DNA from: Ferruginibacter paludis
GTDB lineage: Bacteria > Bacteroidota > Bacteroidia > Chitinophagales > Chitinophagaceae
Assembly (NCBI RefSeq): GCF_030409685.1
Contig: NZ_JAUFQJ010000006.1
Span: 248,001-312,000, forward strand
Direction: 5' to 3'
DNA: 64,000 nt
The notes below the pieces were generated by a model. That model searched no databases and had not been told where the DNA came from. It saw only the letters and a program-made list of their open reading frames with translations. This document shows, one piece after another, positions 16,458-25,899 of this stretch; within the stretch, counting starts at the first letter, position 1; the number at the start of each line of letters is the position of its first letter. The translations under genes and the position numbers were made by a program.

Positions 16458-17980
16458 TTTATTTTTATTCTAAGGGTTAAGAGAGCAGCAACGATCATAA
16501 GTGCGCCGCCCAATACAAGCGTATAAATGGCATTGCCGTTAAACAAATGCTTTGTAAAAAATCCCAGCAATGTTGCCGCAAGAATTTGAGGTATTACAAT
16601 AAAGAAATTAAAAATGCCCATGTAAACACCCATTTTATTGGAAGGCAACGCTGCAGTCAACATGGAATAAGGCATGGATAGAATGCTTGACCATGCAAGG
16701 CCGATGCCAGCCATACTGAGTATCAGCAGGTATTTATCTTTAAAAATAAAAAATGAAATCAGCCCCAGGCCGCCGGCAACCAGGCAGATTAAATGTGTCA
16801 TTGGCCTGCTGGTTTTCTTTGCCAGTACGGGTAACAAAAAAGCAAAAAAAGCGGAGAAGCCGTTATAAAAACCAAATAAAACACCCACCCAGTTTCCTAT
16901 TTCGTTATAAGCTTTTGAAGAAGTGTCTGTAGTGTTGGCGATATTTTGGGCCAGTCCGGGTGTGGCATATATCCACATAGCGAATAACGCAAACCAGGTA
17001 AAGAACTGTACTACTGCCAGCTGCTTCATGGTGTCGGGCATTTTATATAAATCATTTACCACTTCTACCAGTCCGTTTTTACTATTATTCGACCAGGAAA
17101 AACCAGCTGCCAGTTGTATTAAGCCGAAACTTGCAATACCAAACGTTAATACATAGAGTTCTTTTTCCAACGGCATTTCCACGTGCTGCACATTATAGTA
17201 ATAAAGTAAAAAACTTAAAATGGCGCCTGTTATCAGCCATATAAATCCTTTATTATAAAATGATTTTACTGGTGTGGTAATAATAGAATGATCAACCTCC
17301 TGTTGTTCTGCCGATTCAAAACTTTTTAATTCGGCAGGGGAATATTCTTTGGTTGTAAATACCGTATAAGCTACAGATAAAAAGAAAACAGCGGCACCAA
17401 TATAAAATGAAATTTTTACTGAGTTGGGTATCACGCCTGGTGCCGCCTCATTTGCCACACCCATTTGTGTAAGCAGATAAGGTAATACAGACGACACAAC
17501 GGCTCCAATACCAATAAAAAAACTCTGCATGGCAAAGCCAGCAGTGCGTTGTTCATCTGGCAGCATATCGCCTACAAAAGCACGAAAAGGCTCCATCGAA
17601 ATATTGATCGACGCATCCAGTAGCCATAACATGATTGCGGCCATCCACAATGCATATACATTCGGGAAAAAGATAAGGGCAAGTGAAGCGAGAATTGCAC
17701 CAATTAAAAAGAAAGGCCGTCTTCTGCCCCATCGTGGCGACCAGGTTTTATCACTCAGATGACCAATAACAGGCTGCATAATAAGCCCTGTTAAAGGGGC
17801 AGCTATCCAAAGAATCGGAATGTCATCTATCTTGGCGCCGAGCGATTGGAAAATACGGCTAACGTTGGCGTTTTGCAGCCCAAAGCCAAACTGTATTCCC
17901 AAAAAACCTACACTCATATTGATAATCTGAGATAGGCTTAAAATTGGCTTTTTAACGGTGATGACAGGAGACATGAGCAA
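16454..17980 (-). CDS. MFS transporter, probable maltose/maltodextrin or other sugar importer
   Basis: 508 residues with about 12 hydrophobic helices. The opening INMSVGFLGIQFGFGLQNANVSRIFQ and the loop GHLSDKTWSPRWGRRRPF (major facilitator motif A region) match the SLC45/sucrose-type MFS group common in Bacteroidota maltose loci. Gene context supports alpha-glucoside uptake: it is translationally coupled to a periplasmic GH13 amylase whose products it could import. Substrate is inferred, not shown. It starts 95 bases after the glgC stop, beyond a terminator, so it begins a separate transcript. Confidence 0.85.
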   Translation of the reverse strand: MLMSPVITVKKPILSLSQIINMSVGFLGIQFGFGLQNANVSRIFQSLGAKIDDIPILWIAAPLTGLIMQPVIGHLSDKTWSPRWGRRRPFFLIGAILASLALIFFPNVYALWMAAIMLWLLDASINISMEPFRAFVGDMLPDEQRTAGFAMQSFFIGIGAVVSSVLPYLLTQMGVANEAAPGVIPNSVKISFYIGAAVFFLSVAYTVFTTKEYSPAELKSFESAEQQEVDHSIITTPVKSFYNKGFIWLITGAILSFLLYYYNVQHVEMPLEKELYVLTFGIASFGLIQLAAGFSWSNNSKNGLVEVVNDLYKMPDTMKQLAVVQFFTWFALFAMWIYATPGLAQNIANTTDTSSKAYNEIGNWVGVLFGFYNGFSAFFAFLLPVLAKKTSRPMTHLICLVAGGLGLISFFIFKDKYLLILSMAGIGLAWSSILSMPYSMLTAALPSNKMGVYMGIFNFFIVIPQILAATLLGFFTKHLFNGNAIYTLVLGGALMIVAALLTLRIKIK

Positions 17981-18036
17981 TCGTTTAAAATATAAAAGTT
18001 GTGTAAAAAATACACATTAGTAAAAGTACAATAAAA

Positions 18037-18060
18037 AACATCCTGCCGTGGCAGGATGTT
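18037..18060 (-). terminator. Terminator after glgA-glgC
   Basis: Perfect 10-base stem AACATCCTGC / GCAGGATGTT with a 4-base loop. On the - strand it is followed by a T-rich run (TTTTATTG), 15 bases after the glgC stop. Confidence 0.88.
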
Positions 18061-18075
18061 GTAATGCTTAATTTT

Positions 18076-19353
18076 TTAAATAACATAACCATCGGGTAAG
18101 ATGGCGCCTTTTTTAATGACCACAATTCCATCTTTTACCGTGTACAAAGCATGGTCAGCATCCTGCAGGTGGCTGCCACCGTTGATGCGTACATCATTAC
18201 CTATGCGGCAGTTTTTGTCAACAATGGTATTTTTAATATAACACCTGTCACCTATGCCGCACTGCGGAACACCCTTTTCGTGGTTGGCGTCAATTTCTTT
18301 AATCGTTTCATAATAATCGTTACCCATAATATAACAACTCACAATGGTAGAGCCATGACCGATCCGGCTTCTGACACCTATCACACTGTTTTCAATGCGG
18401 CTGGCGTTAATAATAGAACCTTCTGCAATGATTGTTTTCTCTAAAGTAGTACCACTGATTTTTGCCGGTGGCAACATTCTTGCACGGCTGTACACCACCT
18501 TCTGGTTATCGAATAAATTAAACGGCGGCAGATCAAGCGTTAATGCCAGGTTGGCTTCAAAGAAAGAATAAATGTTTCCGATATCAGTCCAGTATCCATC
18601 ATACTGATAACTGATTACTTTATATTTTTCTATTGAAGTAGGAATGATTTCTTTTCCAAAATCGGTGGCATCTTTTTTCTCCACTTCCAGCAACTCAAAC
18701 AATAATTTTCTGTTGAAAACATAAATACCCATGGAAGCCAGGTAATTCCTTCCCTGTTTTTTCATCTCATCGCCGGTATCACTCACCCATTCCGGCAATA
18801 AGGAGGCTTTGGGTTTTTCGATGAAACTGGTTATTACATTCTCGTCATTGGCTTTTAATATACCAAACTCAGGGGCTTCCCTGTCACCCACCGGAATGGT
18901 TGCGATCGAAATATCTGCACCACTGGAAGCATGGTGATCGATCATCTCTTCAAAATCCATCTGGTACAACTGGTCACCACTTAATATAAGCACGTATTCA
19001 AAATCGTACCCGTTGATATGACGCAATGATTGTCTTACAGCATCTGCCGTACCCTGGAACCAGCCAGAGTTATCCGGCGTTTGTTCTGCCGCAAGAATAT
19101 CTACAAATCCCTTGCTGAACATACTAAACTGGTAGGTATTTTTGATGTGCTTGTTAAGCGAGGCAGAGTTAAACTGGGTAAGTACCAATATGCGGTTGAG
19201 GCTGGAATTGATACAGTTTGAAATGGGGATATCTACCAGGCGATACTTGCCTGCAATAGGCACTGCCGGCTTACTGCGGCTTGCTGTAAGGGGGTATAAT
19301 CTTGATCCTGCTCCTCCTCCTAAAACTATTGAAATAACTGATTTGCTATCCAT
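18076..19353 (-). CDS. glgC: Glucose-1-phosphate adenylyltransferase
   Basis: 425 residues. It makes ADP-glucose from glucose-1-phosphate and ATP, the committed step of bacterial glycogen synthesis. The N-terminal nucleotidyltransferase domain has GGGAGSRLYPLTASRSKPAVP (first 20 residues of the domain core), SGDQLYQMD near 142-150 and the sugar-phosphate site FIEKPK near 190. The C-terminal left-handed beta-helix (about 300-425) shows the hexapeptide pattern (INASRIENSVIGVRSRIG, NGGSHLQDADHALY). The conserved N-terminal effector and nucleotide loop is intact. It lies 67 bases downstream of glgA on the same strand, so glgA-glgC is probably one operon. Confidence 0.96.
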   Translation of the reverse strand: MDSKSVISIVLGGGAGSRLYPLTASRSKPAVPIAGKYRLVDIPISNCINSSLNRILVLTQFNSASLNKHIKNTYQFSMFSKGFVDILAAEQTPDNSGWFQGTADAVRQSLRHINGYDFEYVLILSGDQLYQMDFEEMIDHHASSGADISIATIPVGDREAPEFGILKANDENVITSFIEKPKASLLPEWVSDTGDEMKKQGRNYLASMGIYVFNRKLLFELLEVEKKDATDFGKEIIPTSIEKYKVISYQYDGYWTDIGNIYSFFEANLALTLDLPPFNLFDNQKVVYSRARMLPPAKISGTTLEKTIIAEGSIINASRIENSVIGVRSRIGHGSTIVSCYIMGNDYYETIKEIDANHEKGVPQCGIGDRCYIKNTIVDKNCRIGNDVRINGGSHLQDADHALYTVKDGIVVIKKGAILPDGYVI

Positions 19354-19420
19354 ATATGGCGGGTTAATTGTTTACTTAATTTATTGCAATCCTTTATTAA
19401 ATATATTAAAATTCGGGAAA

Positions 19421-20851
19421 TTACTTCCCTAAACTACTGTATAAATTAATATACTTTGCCGCACTCGTTTCCCAGCTGTTATCAATCTTCATAATAGTCG
19501 TTCGTATTTTATGCAGCCGTTTGGTTTTACCATACAGTTCCATTGCCCGGTGAATGGAGTAAGTGATATCCCACACTTTGGCATCATTGAACACAATACC
19601 GTATCCGCCAGGTTCTCCGTAATCGATCACTGTATCCCTCAGTCCGCCTGTATTTCTAACAATTGGTATTGTTCCATACCGCATGGCGTACATCTGGTTT
19701 AACCCGCAGGGCTCCACACGGCTGGGCATCAGTAAAAAATCGGCCCCCGCATACATCAGGTGACTTAACTTTTCGTTGTATCCAATCTTTGAATTGTAAT
19801 ATCCGGCCAGCGGAGTTTTCATGTTTTCCAGTTCCCATTCTACGCCCGGCTCGCCGCTTCCCAGTATCAAAAAATTCATCGTGCCCTGCATATGATATAC
19901 GGCATCGTTAATAACCTGCGGCAATAAGTCGGCAGCTTTCTCATGTACAAGCCTTCCAATAAAAACAAAGAGCGGCTTTTCTGCGTCCAGGTTAAACTGC
20001 TCACATAATAATTGTTTACTGACCAGCTTACCTTCATCTACATTTTCAACACTAAAGTTATGGTCAATATAAGTATCTACAGCAGGATCCCAAACAGCAG
20101 CATCGATGCCATTTAATATGCCGGTGCATTTGCCTTTTTCGTATTCAAACAAACTTTCCAGTCCATTGGCACTGGTCCGCATTTCTTCCAGATAACTCTG
20201 ACTTACAGTAGTAACTTTTAAAGCGCATTTAACGGCGCTTGCCAATGGGTTAATATTATTATTCCAGTCAAGCTTGCCCCATTCCCACGAATTCCATTCC
20301 GGCAGATACAATGCCTTATCCCAGCCCATCCAACCCTGGTATTGCGCATTGTGAATTGTGAGAACAGTGGGAATGGCTGCCAGGTGCTGGTAAGCGTAAC
20401 AATACTGCATCATAAAAGGAATGAGCCCGGTATGATGATCATGCACGTGTACTGTATCCGGTTTATGATTCCATTTGCTAACCCAGTCAACTACTGCAAT
20501 CTGAAAAGCGGTAAATCTTTCCGCATCATCATAATAGCCATACACCGCTTCCCGATCGAGCAAACCGTTAATGTCTACGAGATAAAGATCAAAACCAAGT
20601 TTATTGGTTCTTTCTTTTATGATGGTATAATTAAACCAGTAAGGCCCCATTCCAAAAGAGCCTTTGTGGGCAATATCAAAATCATTTTCGTACAAAAATT
20701 TTGTTCTGTACATGGGCATAACCACTTTAGCGATATGACCAAGCTGGTTTTGGTATTTAGGCAAAGCACCCACCACATCTCCCAACCCGCCTGCTTTTGC
20801 TACGGGATAGCATTCTGCGCTTACATGTAGTATTTCCATACGTTTAAACAT
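19421..20851 (-). CDS. glgA: Glycogen synthase (ADP-glucose, GT5)
   Basis: 476 residues. It transfers glucose from ADP-glucose to the end of an alpha-1,4 glucan. The N-terminal GT5 domain has ILHVSAECYPVAKAGGLGDV, including the K-x-G-G-L nucleotide-sugar motif. The C-terminal GT-B half contains PSRVEPCGLNQMYAMRYGTIP and NTGGLRDTV, the retaining E-x7-E region. The frame opens with MFKRMEIL; the second Met (20839) fits the family start better, and there is no ribosome-binding site to decide. Upstream gene of glgC; divergent from a sugar transporter at 21087, with 235 bases of shared control region. Confidence 0.95.
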   Translation of the reverse strand: MFKRMEILHVSAECYPVAKAGGLGDVVGALPKYQNQLGHIAKVVMPMYRTKFLYENDFDIAHKGSFGMGPYWFNYTIIKERTNKLGFDLYLVDINGLLDREAVYGYYDDAERFTAFQIAVVDWVSKWNHKPDTVHVHDHHTGLIPFMMQYCYAYQHLAAIPTVLTIHNAQYQGWMGWDKALYLPEWNSWEWGKLDWNNNINPLASAVKCALKVTTVSQSYLEEMRTSANGLESLFEYEKGKCTGILNGIDAAVWDPAVDTYIDHNFSVENVDEGKLVSKQLLCEQFNLDAEKPLFVFIGRLVHEKAADLLPQVINDAVYHMQGTMNFLILGSGEPGVEWELENMKTPLAGYYNSKIGYNEKLSHLMYAGADFLLMPSRVEPCGLNQMYAMRYGTIPIVRNTGGLRDTVIDYGEPGGYGIVFNDAKVWDITYSIHRAMELYGKTKRLHKIRTTIMKIDNSWETSAAKYINLYSSLGK

Positions 20852-21086
20852 TGTCTTAAAAACAAGTCAATTTATGAATGTTTTTTCTTTGAACAATCAA
20901 TGATAAAAAATAAAAAGCTTAACCGGGTGCTTATTGTTATTTGTGCATAGCGTCTCAAAACAACTTATTGTTGAATGCTTTGCAGTTATCCATTTTAATC
21001 CTGTCACAATGTGTTTATTTTTTTTCGGGTAAACAAAAAAAATGATAACTTTCGAGATTCTTAATAAAACTTAACGATAAAATTTT

Positions 21087-22532
21087 ATGAGCCAAAAAAC
21101 CAAATGGTCACAATTCGGAACCCTGGTTACCGTGTTTTTTTTCTGGGGATTTGTAGCAGCAAGCAATGACATTTTAATACCGGTATTTAGAAAGGCCTTT
21201 AATTTATCGCAGTTTCAAAGCCAGCTGGTATCTGTAGCATTTTACGTGGCATACACAGTTGGTTCTATTATTTATTATATCGTGTCAAAAGTAATTGGAA
21301 GTGACCTGTTGAATAAGATTGGCTACAAAAATGGTATTGCGCTTGGATTAATCATTTCTGCCATTGGTACACTATTATTTTATCCTGCTGCCAATACAGC
21401 TTCTTTTACATTAATGCTTACCGGCTTATTTATCGTAGGTCTTGGCTTTTCCCTGCAGCAAATTGCAGCGAATCCATTAGCCATCATAATGGGTGATCCT
21501 AAAACCGGTTCTCAGCGCCTCATTATGGCAGGCGGTGTAAATAATTTTGGAACAACGATCGGGCCTTTGCTGGTAAGCTTTGCCATTTTTGGAAGTGTTG
21601 CTGCGGGAAACACTACAGCAAGTATTGAAAGTGTGAAAACACCTTACTTGATCGTGGGCGTTGCATTTTTGTTGGTTGCTTTATTTATCAAATTTTCTTC
21701 TGTTCCCAATAAAATAGACTTGGAGCATGTGGCGGAAGAAGAAGCTGTAAGCGCAAATAAATTAGTGCACCGTTCCTCTGCTTTTCAATACCCACAGTTA
21801 TGGATGGGTATGATTGGCATATTTGTATATGTTGGTGTGGAAGTATCAACCGCGAGTAACCTGCCCGCTTATATGGAACAACATTTGGGTGTTGCAACAG
21901 ACAAAATTGCACCTTATATTTCTTTGTATTGGGCAAGTTTGATGATCGGTCGCTGGACGGGTGCTGTAGGTGCTTTTGATGTAAGCATGGGCATGAAAAA
22001 AATCCTCAACTTTTTAATGCCCTACCTTGCTTTTGGAGTTTTTTTAATTGTAAATACAATCGCCCAGCATGATGTAACCCAATTCTTCGTGTACGCGTTT
22101 GTGATAGCTGTGATGATTGGCGCAGACATTTTAAGCAAAGGCAATCCTGCAAGAATGTTGTTGCTGTTTGCATGCCTGGGTATAGTTGCCCTCATAATCG
22201 GAATGATCACCACAGGTATGGTAAGTGCTTACGCGTTTATTAGTGTAGGTCTTTTTTGCAGCACGTTATGGCCTTGTATATTTACGCTGGCAGTTGCCGG
22301 TCTTGGCAAAAACACCGGGCAGGGAAGCAGCCTGTTGATCATGATGATCATGGGCGGCGGCCTGATCAGCGCATTGCAGGGCTGGTTGGCAGATAAAACC
22401 GGAATTCAATTTAGTTACATTGTTGGCATTGCATGTTTTGCGTATCTTGCATTCTACGCTGTTAGGGCGAAAGCCGTTTTAAAATCGCAGGGTATTGATT
22501 ACGATGCGCTGAATGCAGAAGGCGGACATTAA
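21087..22532 (+). CDS. Sugar MFS transporter (FucP/glucose-galactose proton symporter type)
   Basis: 481 residues with 12 predicted helices. The opening WSQFGTLVTVFFFWGFVAASNDILIPVF matches the fucose/glucose/galactose symporter (FHS) family, where the F-F-W-G-F stretch and the Asn-Asp pair are characteristic. QQIAANPLAIIMGDP and the GGGLISALQGWLADKTG segment near the C-terminus are also family hallmarks. It imports a hexose into the cytoplasm, probably glucose, because a ROK sugar kinase gene follows 53 bases downstream on the same strand. A near-match promoter (TAACTTTC) lies about 40 bases upstream. Confidence 0.92.
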   Translation: MSQKTKWSQFGTLVTVFFFWGFVAASNDILIPVFRKAFNLSQFQSQLVSVAFYVAYTVGSIIYYIVSKVIGSDLLNKIGYKNGIALGLIISAIGTLLFYPAANTASFTLMLTGLFIVGLGFSLQQIAANPLAIIMGDPKTGSQRLIMAGGVNNFGTTIGPLLVSFAIFGSVAAGNTTASIESVKTPYLIVGVAFLLVALFIKFSSVPNKIDLEHVAEEEAVSANKLVHRSSAFQYPQLWMGMIGIFVYVGVEVSTASNLPAYMEQHLGVATDKIAPYISLYWASLMIGRWTGAVGAFDVSMGMKKILNFLMPYLAFGVFLIVNTIAQHDVTQFFVYAFVIAVMIGADILSKGNPARMLLLFACLGIVALIIGMITTGMVSAYAFISVGLFCSTLWPCIFTLAVAGLGKNTGQGSSLLIMMIMGGGLISALQGWLADKTGIQFSYIVGIACFAYLAFYAVRAKAVLKSQGIDYDALNAEGGH

Positions 22533-22585
22533 TAAAAACAGCAGAATGCACTTTTATTTTTTGATTTTTAATTTTTAAATTCATT

Positions 22586-23569
22586 ATGCTCAAACCGTAC
22601 GCAATAGGTATTGATGTTGGTGGTACCACCACAAAATTTGGCATTGTTAACCGCCATGGAGAAATAATAGAACAGGATCGCATCTCCAGCATTGCACATG
22701 AAATCGTGGAAGATTTTATAGACGACTTATGTGAGAAATTGTTACCGATGGTTGAAAGAGCCGGAGGAATTGATCAATTTGTAGGTATTGGTATGGGCGC
22801 TCCAAACGGCAATCTGTATACAGGTACCATTGAGTATGCGCCTAATTTAAGATGGAAAGGCATTATACCAATTGCTGACCTCATGAACAAAAAATTTGGT
22901 CTTAAAACAATTCTTACCAATGATGCCAATGCAGCTGCAGTTGGCGAAATGATGTATGGCGTAACCAAAAATATTAAGCACTTTATCACCATCACACTGG
23001 GCACAGGCGTAGGCAGTGGTATTGTAATTGATGGAAAGATTGTAGTGGGCTGGGATGGCTTTGCAGGCGAACTGGGACATACTATTATCCGCCCGGGAGG
23101 AAGAATGCATAAAAGTACCGGTGCGCATGGAAGCCTGGAAGCATATGCTTCTGCAACCGGGGTTAGGGAAACAGCTATTGAAATGCTGACGGAACACCCG
23201 GAAGTAGCCAGTCTTTTACGCAACTACACTATTAACGAACTAACCAGTGAAACGGTGTACGACTGTGCTATGCAGGGCGATGCAATTGCCAACCGGATTT
23301 TTGAATTTACAGGGCAAATACTGGGAGAATCGCTGGCCAATTTTATCATGTTCTCTTCACCAGAAGCAATTGTATTGTTCGGAGGTCTCACCAAGGCGGG
23401 ACCGTTGCTGATCAACCCGACAAGAAAACATATGGAAGCAAACCTGCTGCCTATTTTTCAAAACAAAGTTAAACTGTTGTTCAGCGAATTAAAAGAAGCG
23501 GATGCAGCTATACTTGGAGCAAGTGCCCTGGTGTGGGACACCACCCGTAACGAACAGGGCGCTTTTTAA
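22586..23569 (+). CDS. ROK family sugar kinase, probable glucokinase
   Basis: 327 residues. ATP-binding motif GIDVGGTTTKFG at residues 7-18, sugar-binding region LTNDANAAAVGE near 113-124, and phosphate motif TLGTGVGSGIVIDG near 140. It would phosphorylate glucose delivered by the adjacent transporter. The ROK zinc motif (CxCGxxGCxE) is absent: at the matching place (about 172-184) the protein reads STGAHGSLEAYAS, with the Glu kept but the cysteines lost. Such a form is known among Bacteroidota ROK proteins and argues for a metal-independent fold here. No helix-turn-helix is present, so it is an enzyme rather than a ROK repressor. Confidence 0.9.
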   Translation: MLKPYAIGIDVGGTTTKFGIVNRHGEIIEQDRISSIAHEIVEDFIDDLCEKLLPMVERAGGIDQFVGIGMGAPNGNLYTGTIEYAPNLRWKGIIPIADLMNKKFGLKTILTNDANAAAVGEMMYGVTKNIKHFITITLGTGVGSGIVIDGKIVVGWDGFAGELGHTIIRPGGRMHKSTGAHGSLEAYASATGVRETAIEMLTEHPEVASLLRNYTINELTSETVYDCAMQGDAIANRIFEFTGQILGESLANFIMFSSPEAIVLFGGLTKAGPLLINPTRKHMEANLLPIFQNKVKLLFSELKEADAAILGASALVWDTTRNEQGAF

Positions 23570-23600
23570 AATACCTACTTTACTGTTAAATAAATTTTTG

Positions 23601-23634
23601 AAAAAAAGCCAACGCAATTGCGCTGGCTTTTTTT
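23601..23634 (+). terminator. Terminator after transporter-kinase operon
   Basis: Stem AAAAAAAGCCAACGC (23601-23615) against GCGCTGGCTTTTTTT (23620-23634) with one mismatch and an AATT loop. It ends in a T7 run, and the A run on the left also lets it serve lipA on the other strand. Confidence 0.85.
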
Positions 23635-23671
23635 ATGGTCTGTTATTTTTTTTATTTCTACAGGTTCAATT

Positions 23672-24595
23672 TTAATTACCATTTTTTTCTTCGAGCCATT
23701 TATTTCTGCCCCATCCAGCTATCACGTGTTTATCGCTATGGTAAGACGAACGCACTAATGGCCCGCTCTCTACATAATCAAAGCCCATCTCATAGCCAAT
23801 TTCTCTCAACTCTTTAAACTCATCAGGATGTATGAAACGCTGCACCTGCAAATGTTTCTTACTTGGCTGCAGGTATTGGCCAATTGTAATAACGTCTACC
23901 TCGCTGTCTCTCAAATCCTGCATGGTTTGCACCACTTCCTCTTTTGCTTCGCCAAGCCCCAGCATGATACCACTTTTGGTACGCATGCCCCCCTTTTTCA
24001 AAATACGCAGGGTTTCCATACTGCGCCAGTATTTAGCCTGTATACGTACCTGCCGCGTTAACCTTTCTACCGTTTCTATATTGTGGGAAACAACCTCGGG
24101 CGCTGCATCTATTATTCGCTGGATGTTTGCTGCTTCGGCCTTAAAATCAGGTATCAGTGTTTCCAGTGTCGTTGAAGGATTTAGAGCCTTGATTGCTTTG
24201 ATGGTATTGAACCAGATAATAGAACCACCATCGGCAATTTCATCCCTGTCAACCGATGTAACGACTGCATGTTTTACCTTCATCAGGTTGATGGCTTCCG
24301 CCACCCGCTGAGGTTCATCCCAGTCAACAGGTTCTGGCCTGCCGGTAGCCACCGCACAAAAGCCGCAGCTTCTTGTACAAATATTTCCGAGAATCATAAA
24401 AGTAGCAGTTCCTTCTCCCCAACACTCACCCATGTTAGGGCAATTACCACTTTCACAAATAGTATGCAATTTATGGGTATCCACCAAACTTCTAACGTGC
24501 CGGTAATCTTCTCCAATGGGTAATTTAACCCTTAGCCAGTCAGGCTTTTTTATTTTGGGTTCTGCAGCTTCATTTAACACGGGCAACTCTGTCAT
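23672..24595 (-). CDS. lipA: Lipoyl synthase
   Basis: 307 residues. This radical-SAM enzyme inserts two sulfurs into octanoyl groups on the E2 and H proteins. It has the auxiliary cluster motif C-x4-C-x5-C ([12 protein letters not shown], about 49-60), the radical SAM motif CTRSCGFC (about 73-80), and the C-terminal RSSYH stretch that ligates the auxiliary cluster. Length and order match the family. It lies 48 bases downstream of an outer-membrane-type gene on the same strand; co-transcription is possible but functionally unexplained. The product would lipoylate the pyruvate dehydrogenase whose E1 beta subunit is encoded at 43128. Confidence 0.97.
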   Translation of the reverse strand: MTELPVLNEAAEPKIKKPDWLRVKLPIGEDYRHVRSLVDTHKLHTICESGNCPNMGECWGEGTATFMILGNICTRSCGFCAVATGRPEPVDWDEPQRVAEAINLMKVKHAVVTSVDRDEIADGGSIIWFNTIKAIKALNPSTTLETLIPDFKAEAANIQRIIDAAPEVVSHNIETVERLTRQVRIQAKYWRSMETLRILKKGGMRTKSGIMLGLGEAKEEVVQTMQDLRDSEVDVITIGQYLQPSKKHLQVQRFIHPDEFKELREIGYEMGFDYVESGPLVRSSYHSDKHVIAGWGRNKWLEEKNGN

Positions 24596-24643
24596 TCAAT
24601 TATTTTATAATTGTAAAAAATTAATTTTCCTGCTAAATACTTC

Positions 24644-25450
24644 CTATTTTCTTTTACCAAACAATACGGAAACGTATAGGTTCACAAATAAATTTCTGGG
24701 TGCCACATTTACAATCTGTGGAATTTTTCTTGCATACAGCTCAGCCGTTATTCCAACTTCGATGGCACTTACTACCTCATTGTAGCGGCCATAGTCGAAC
24801 CGTAAAGCAGCTTTTGCGTATGCCCCCGGCGTTAATTTTAAATTGCTCCATCCTTTGGTAAAACTTGGTCCTGTTGCCTGCAGGTAATAAAGCATAGAAC
24901 TTGAACTGAATATATTGCTGTCTGCGCTTTCGTATCTAATAGACTTACGTTGAACAGGTGAACTGGTTGTATCAAAAATATCGAGATAATAAGGCCTCAA
25001 TAAACCAAGTGAAGCTCCGCCGCCAAAATTGGCTGTTATACTTACACCGTTTTTATTGCTTTTATTACCCAGTAATATCTGTTGCTGTACGCCCAATTTT
25101 ACGGGGTAGAAAAAGTTTATTTTGCCAAAAATAAGTGAAGGTCCTGCATACATCTGGTTGGTTTGCTTGTCTTCCTTTGTGTGCTTGCGTTCAGCAATGT
25201 CCAGCTGAAATAACAGCGATTTTGTTATGGACTGTGCCCGGCCTATTTCCATAAATCCCCCGTACCCATCATTGGTAAGTTTAAATCCAAAGGCGGTATG
25301 TTTTGTATAGGTGATTACACCCTCTTCTTCCTGCCGTATCAATGCATTAATTTTTTGACGATGCTCCTCTTTTTTATCTTTTTTAGTTTGTTGGGCAAGT
25401 AAACCAGAGGTAGCTAATACGGACAGAATAACGAAAAATATTTTGCGCAT
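24644..25450 (-). CDS. Secreted, probably outer-membrane beta-barrel protein of unknown function
   Basis: 268 residues with a Sec signal peptide (1-20, ending LLAQ) followed by a Lys/Glu-rich segment (21-45). Beyond that come alternating hydrophobic stretches, with many Gly and aromatic residues and a last strand LFVNLYVSVLFGK, like small outer-membrane barrels of Bacteroidota. No named family was recognised. It has a well-formed promoter (25479-25509) that overlaps the start of the divergent OsmC gene. Confidence 0.6.
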   Translation of the reverse strand: MRKIFFVILSVLATSGLLAQQTKKDKKEEHRQKINALIRQEEEGVITYTKHTAFGFKLTNDGYGGFMEIGRAQSITKSLLFQLDIAERKHTKEDKQTNQMYAGPSLIFGKINFFYPVKLGVQQQILLGNKSNKNGVSITANFGGGASLGLLRPYYLDIFDTTSSPVQRKSIRYESADSNIFSSSSMLYYLQATGPSFTKGWSNLKLTPGAYAKAALRFDYGRYNEVVSAIEVGITAELYARKIPQIVNVAPRNLFVNLYVSVLFGKRK

Positions 25451-25478
25451 GATAACTTTTTACTTCAGTAAATTTATA

Positions 25479-25509
25479 CAAAAATAGTACAATGACAGCA
25501 ACGATTCAA
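25479..25509 (-). promoter_or_regulatory. Bacteroidota-type promoter TTG-N20-TATTTTTG
   Basis: On the - strand, TTG (25509-25507) and TATTTTTG (25486-25479) are separated by 20 bases, matching the -33/-7 consensus TTG-N19-21-TAnnTTTG. It is 28 bases upstream of the ATG at 25450. The -33 part lies inside the first codons of the divergent OsmC gene. Confidence 0.65.
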
Positions 25510-25899
25510 TATGAAGGTAATTTAAGATGCAACGCCCGCCATTTGCAAAGCAATTCTTTGATAGAAACAGACGCTCCGACAGATAACAGGGGAAAGGGTG
25601 AAAGGTTTTCTCCTACTGATTTAGTATGTACCGCATTGGCAACCTGTATGATTACAACAATGGCTATGAAGGCGACTGACATGGGTATTGAATTAAAAAA
25701 TACCACTGTAAATGTAAAAAAACATATGGCAAGCGATCCAAGGAGAATTGCTAAAATTGATGTGGAACTTAGTTTTCCTGCTACGTTACAACTGGAAGAA
25801 AAAGAAAAGATTATTTTACAAAGAGTAGGCGATAACTGCCCCGTTATAAAAAGTTTACACCCCGATGTGGTAATTAACGCCAGCTATAACTGGCTGTAA
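25492..25899 (+). CDS. OsmC family peroxiredoxin-like protein
   Basis: 135 residues. OsmC/Ohr proteins reduce organic hydroperoxides with two cysteines. The first is in LVCTALATCMITTMAM near residues 45-52, on the long central helix; the second is in DNCPVIKSLHPDV near 120. The N-terminal beta sheet (TATIQYEGNLRC) and the TDAPTDNRGKGERFSPTDL approach are typical of the OsmC/YhfA branch rather than Ohr. The 3' end overlaps the convergent DUF2851 gene by 16 bases. Confidence 0.9.
   Translation: MTATIQYEGNLRCNARHLQSNSLIETDAPTDNRGKGERFSPTDLVCTALATCMITTMAMKATDMGIELKNTTVNVKKHMASDPRRIAKIDVELSFPATLQLEEKEKIILQRVGDNCPVIKSLHPDVVINASYNWL

Noticed and set aside
23832..24311. A 159-codon + strand frame inside lipA
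   Set aside because: Antisense shadow of lipA, whose radical SAM motifs are complete.
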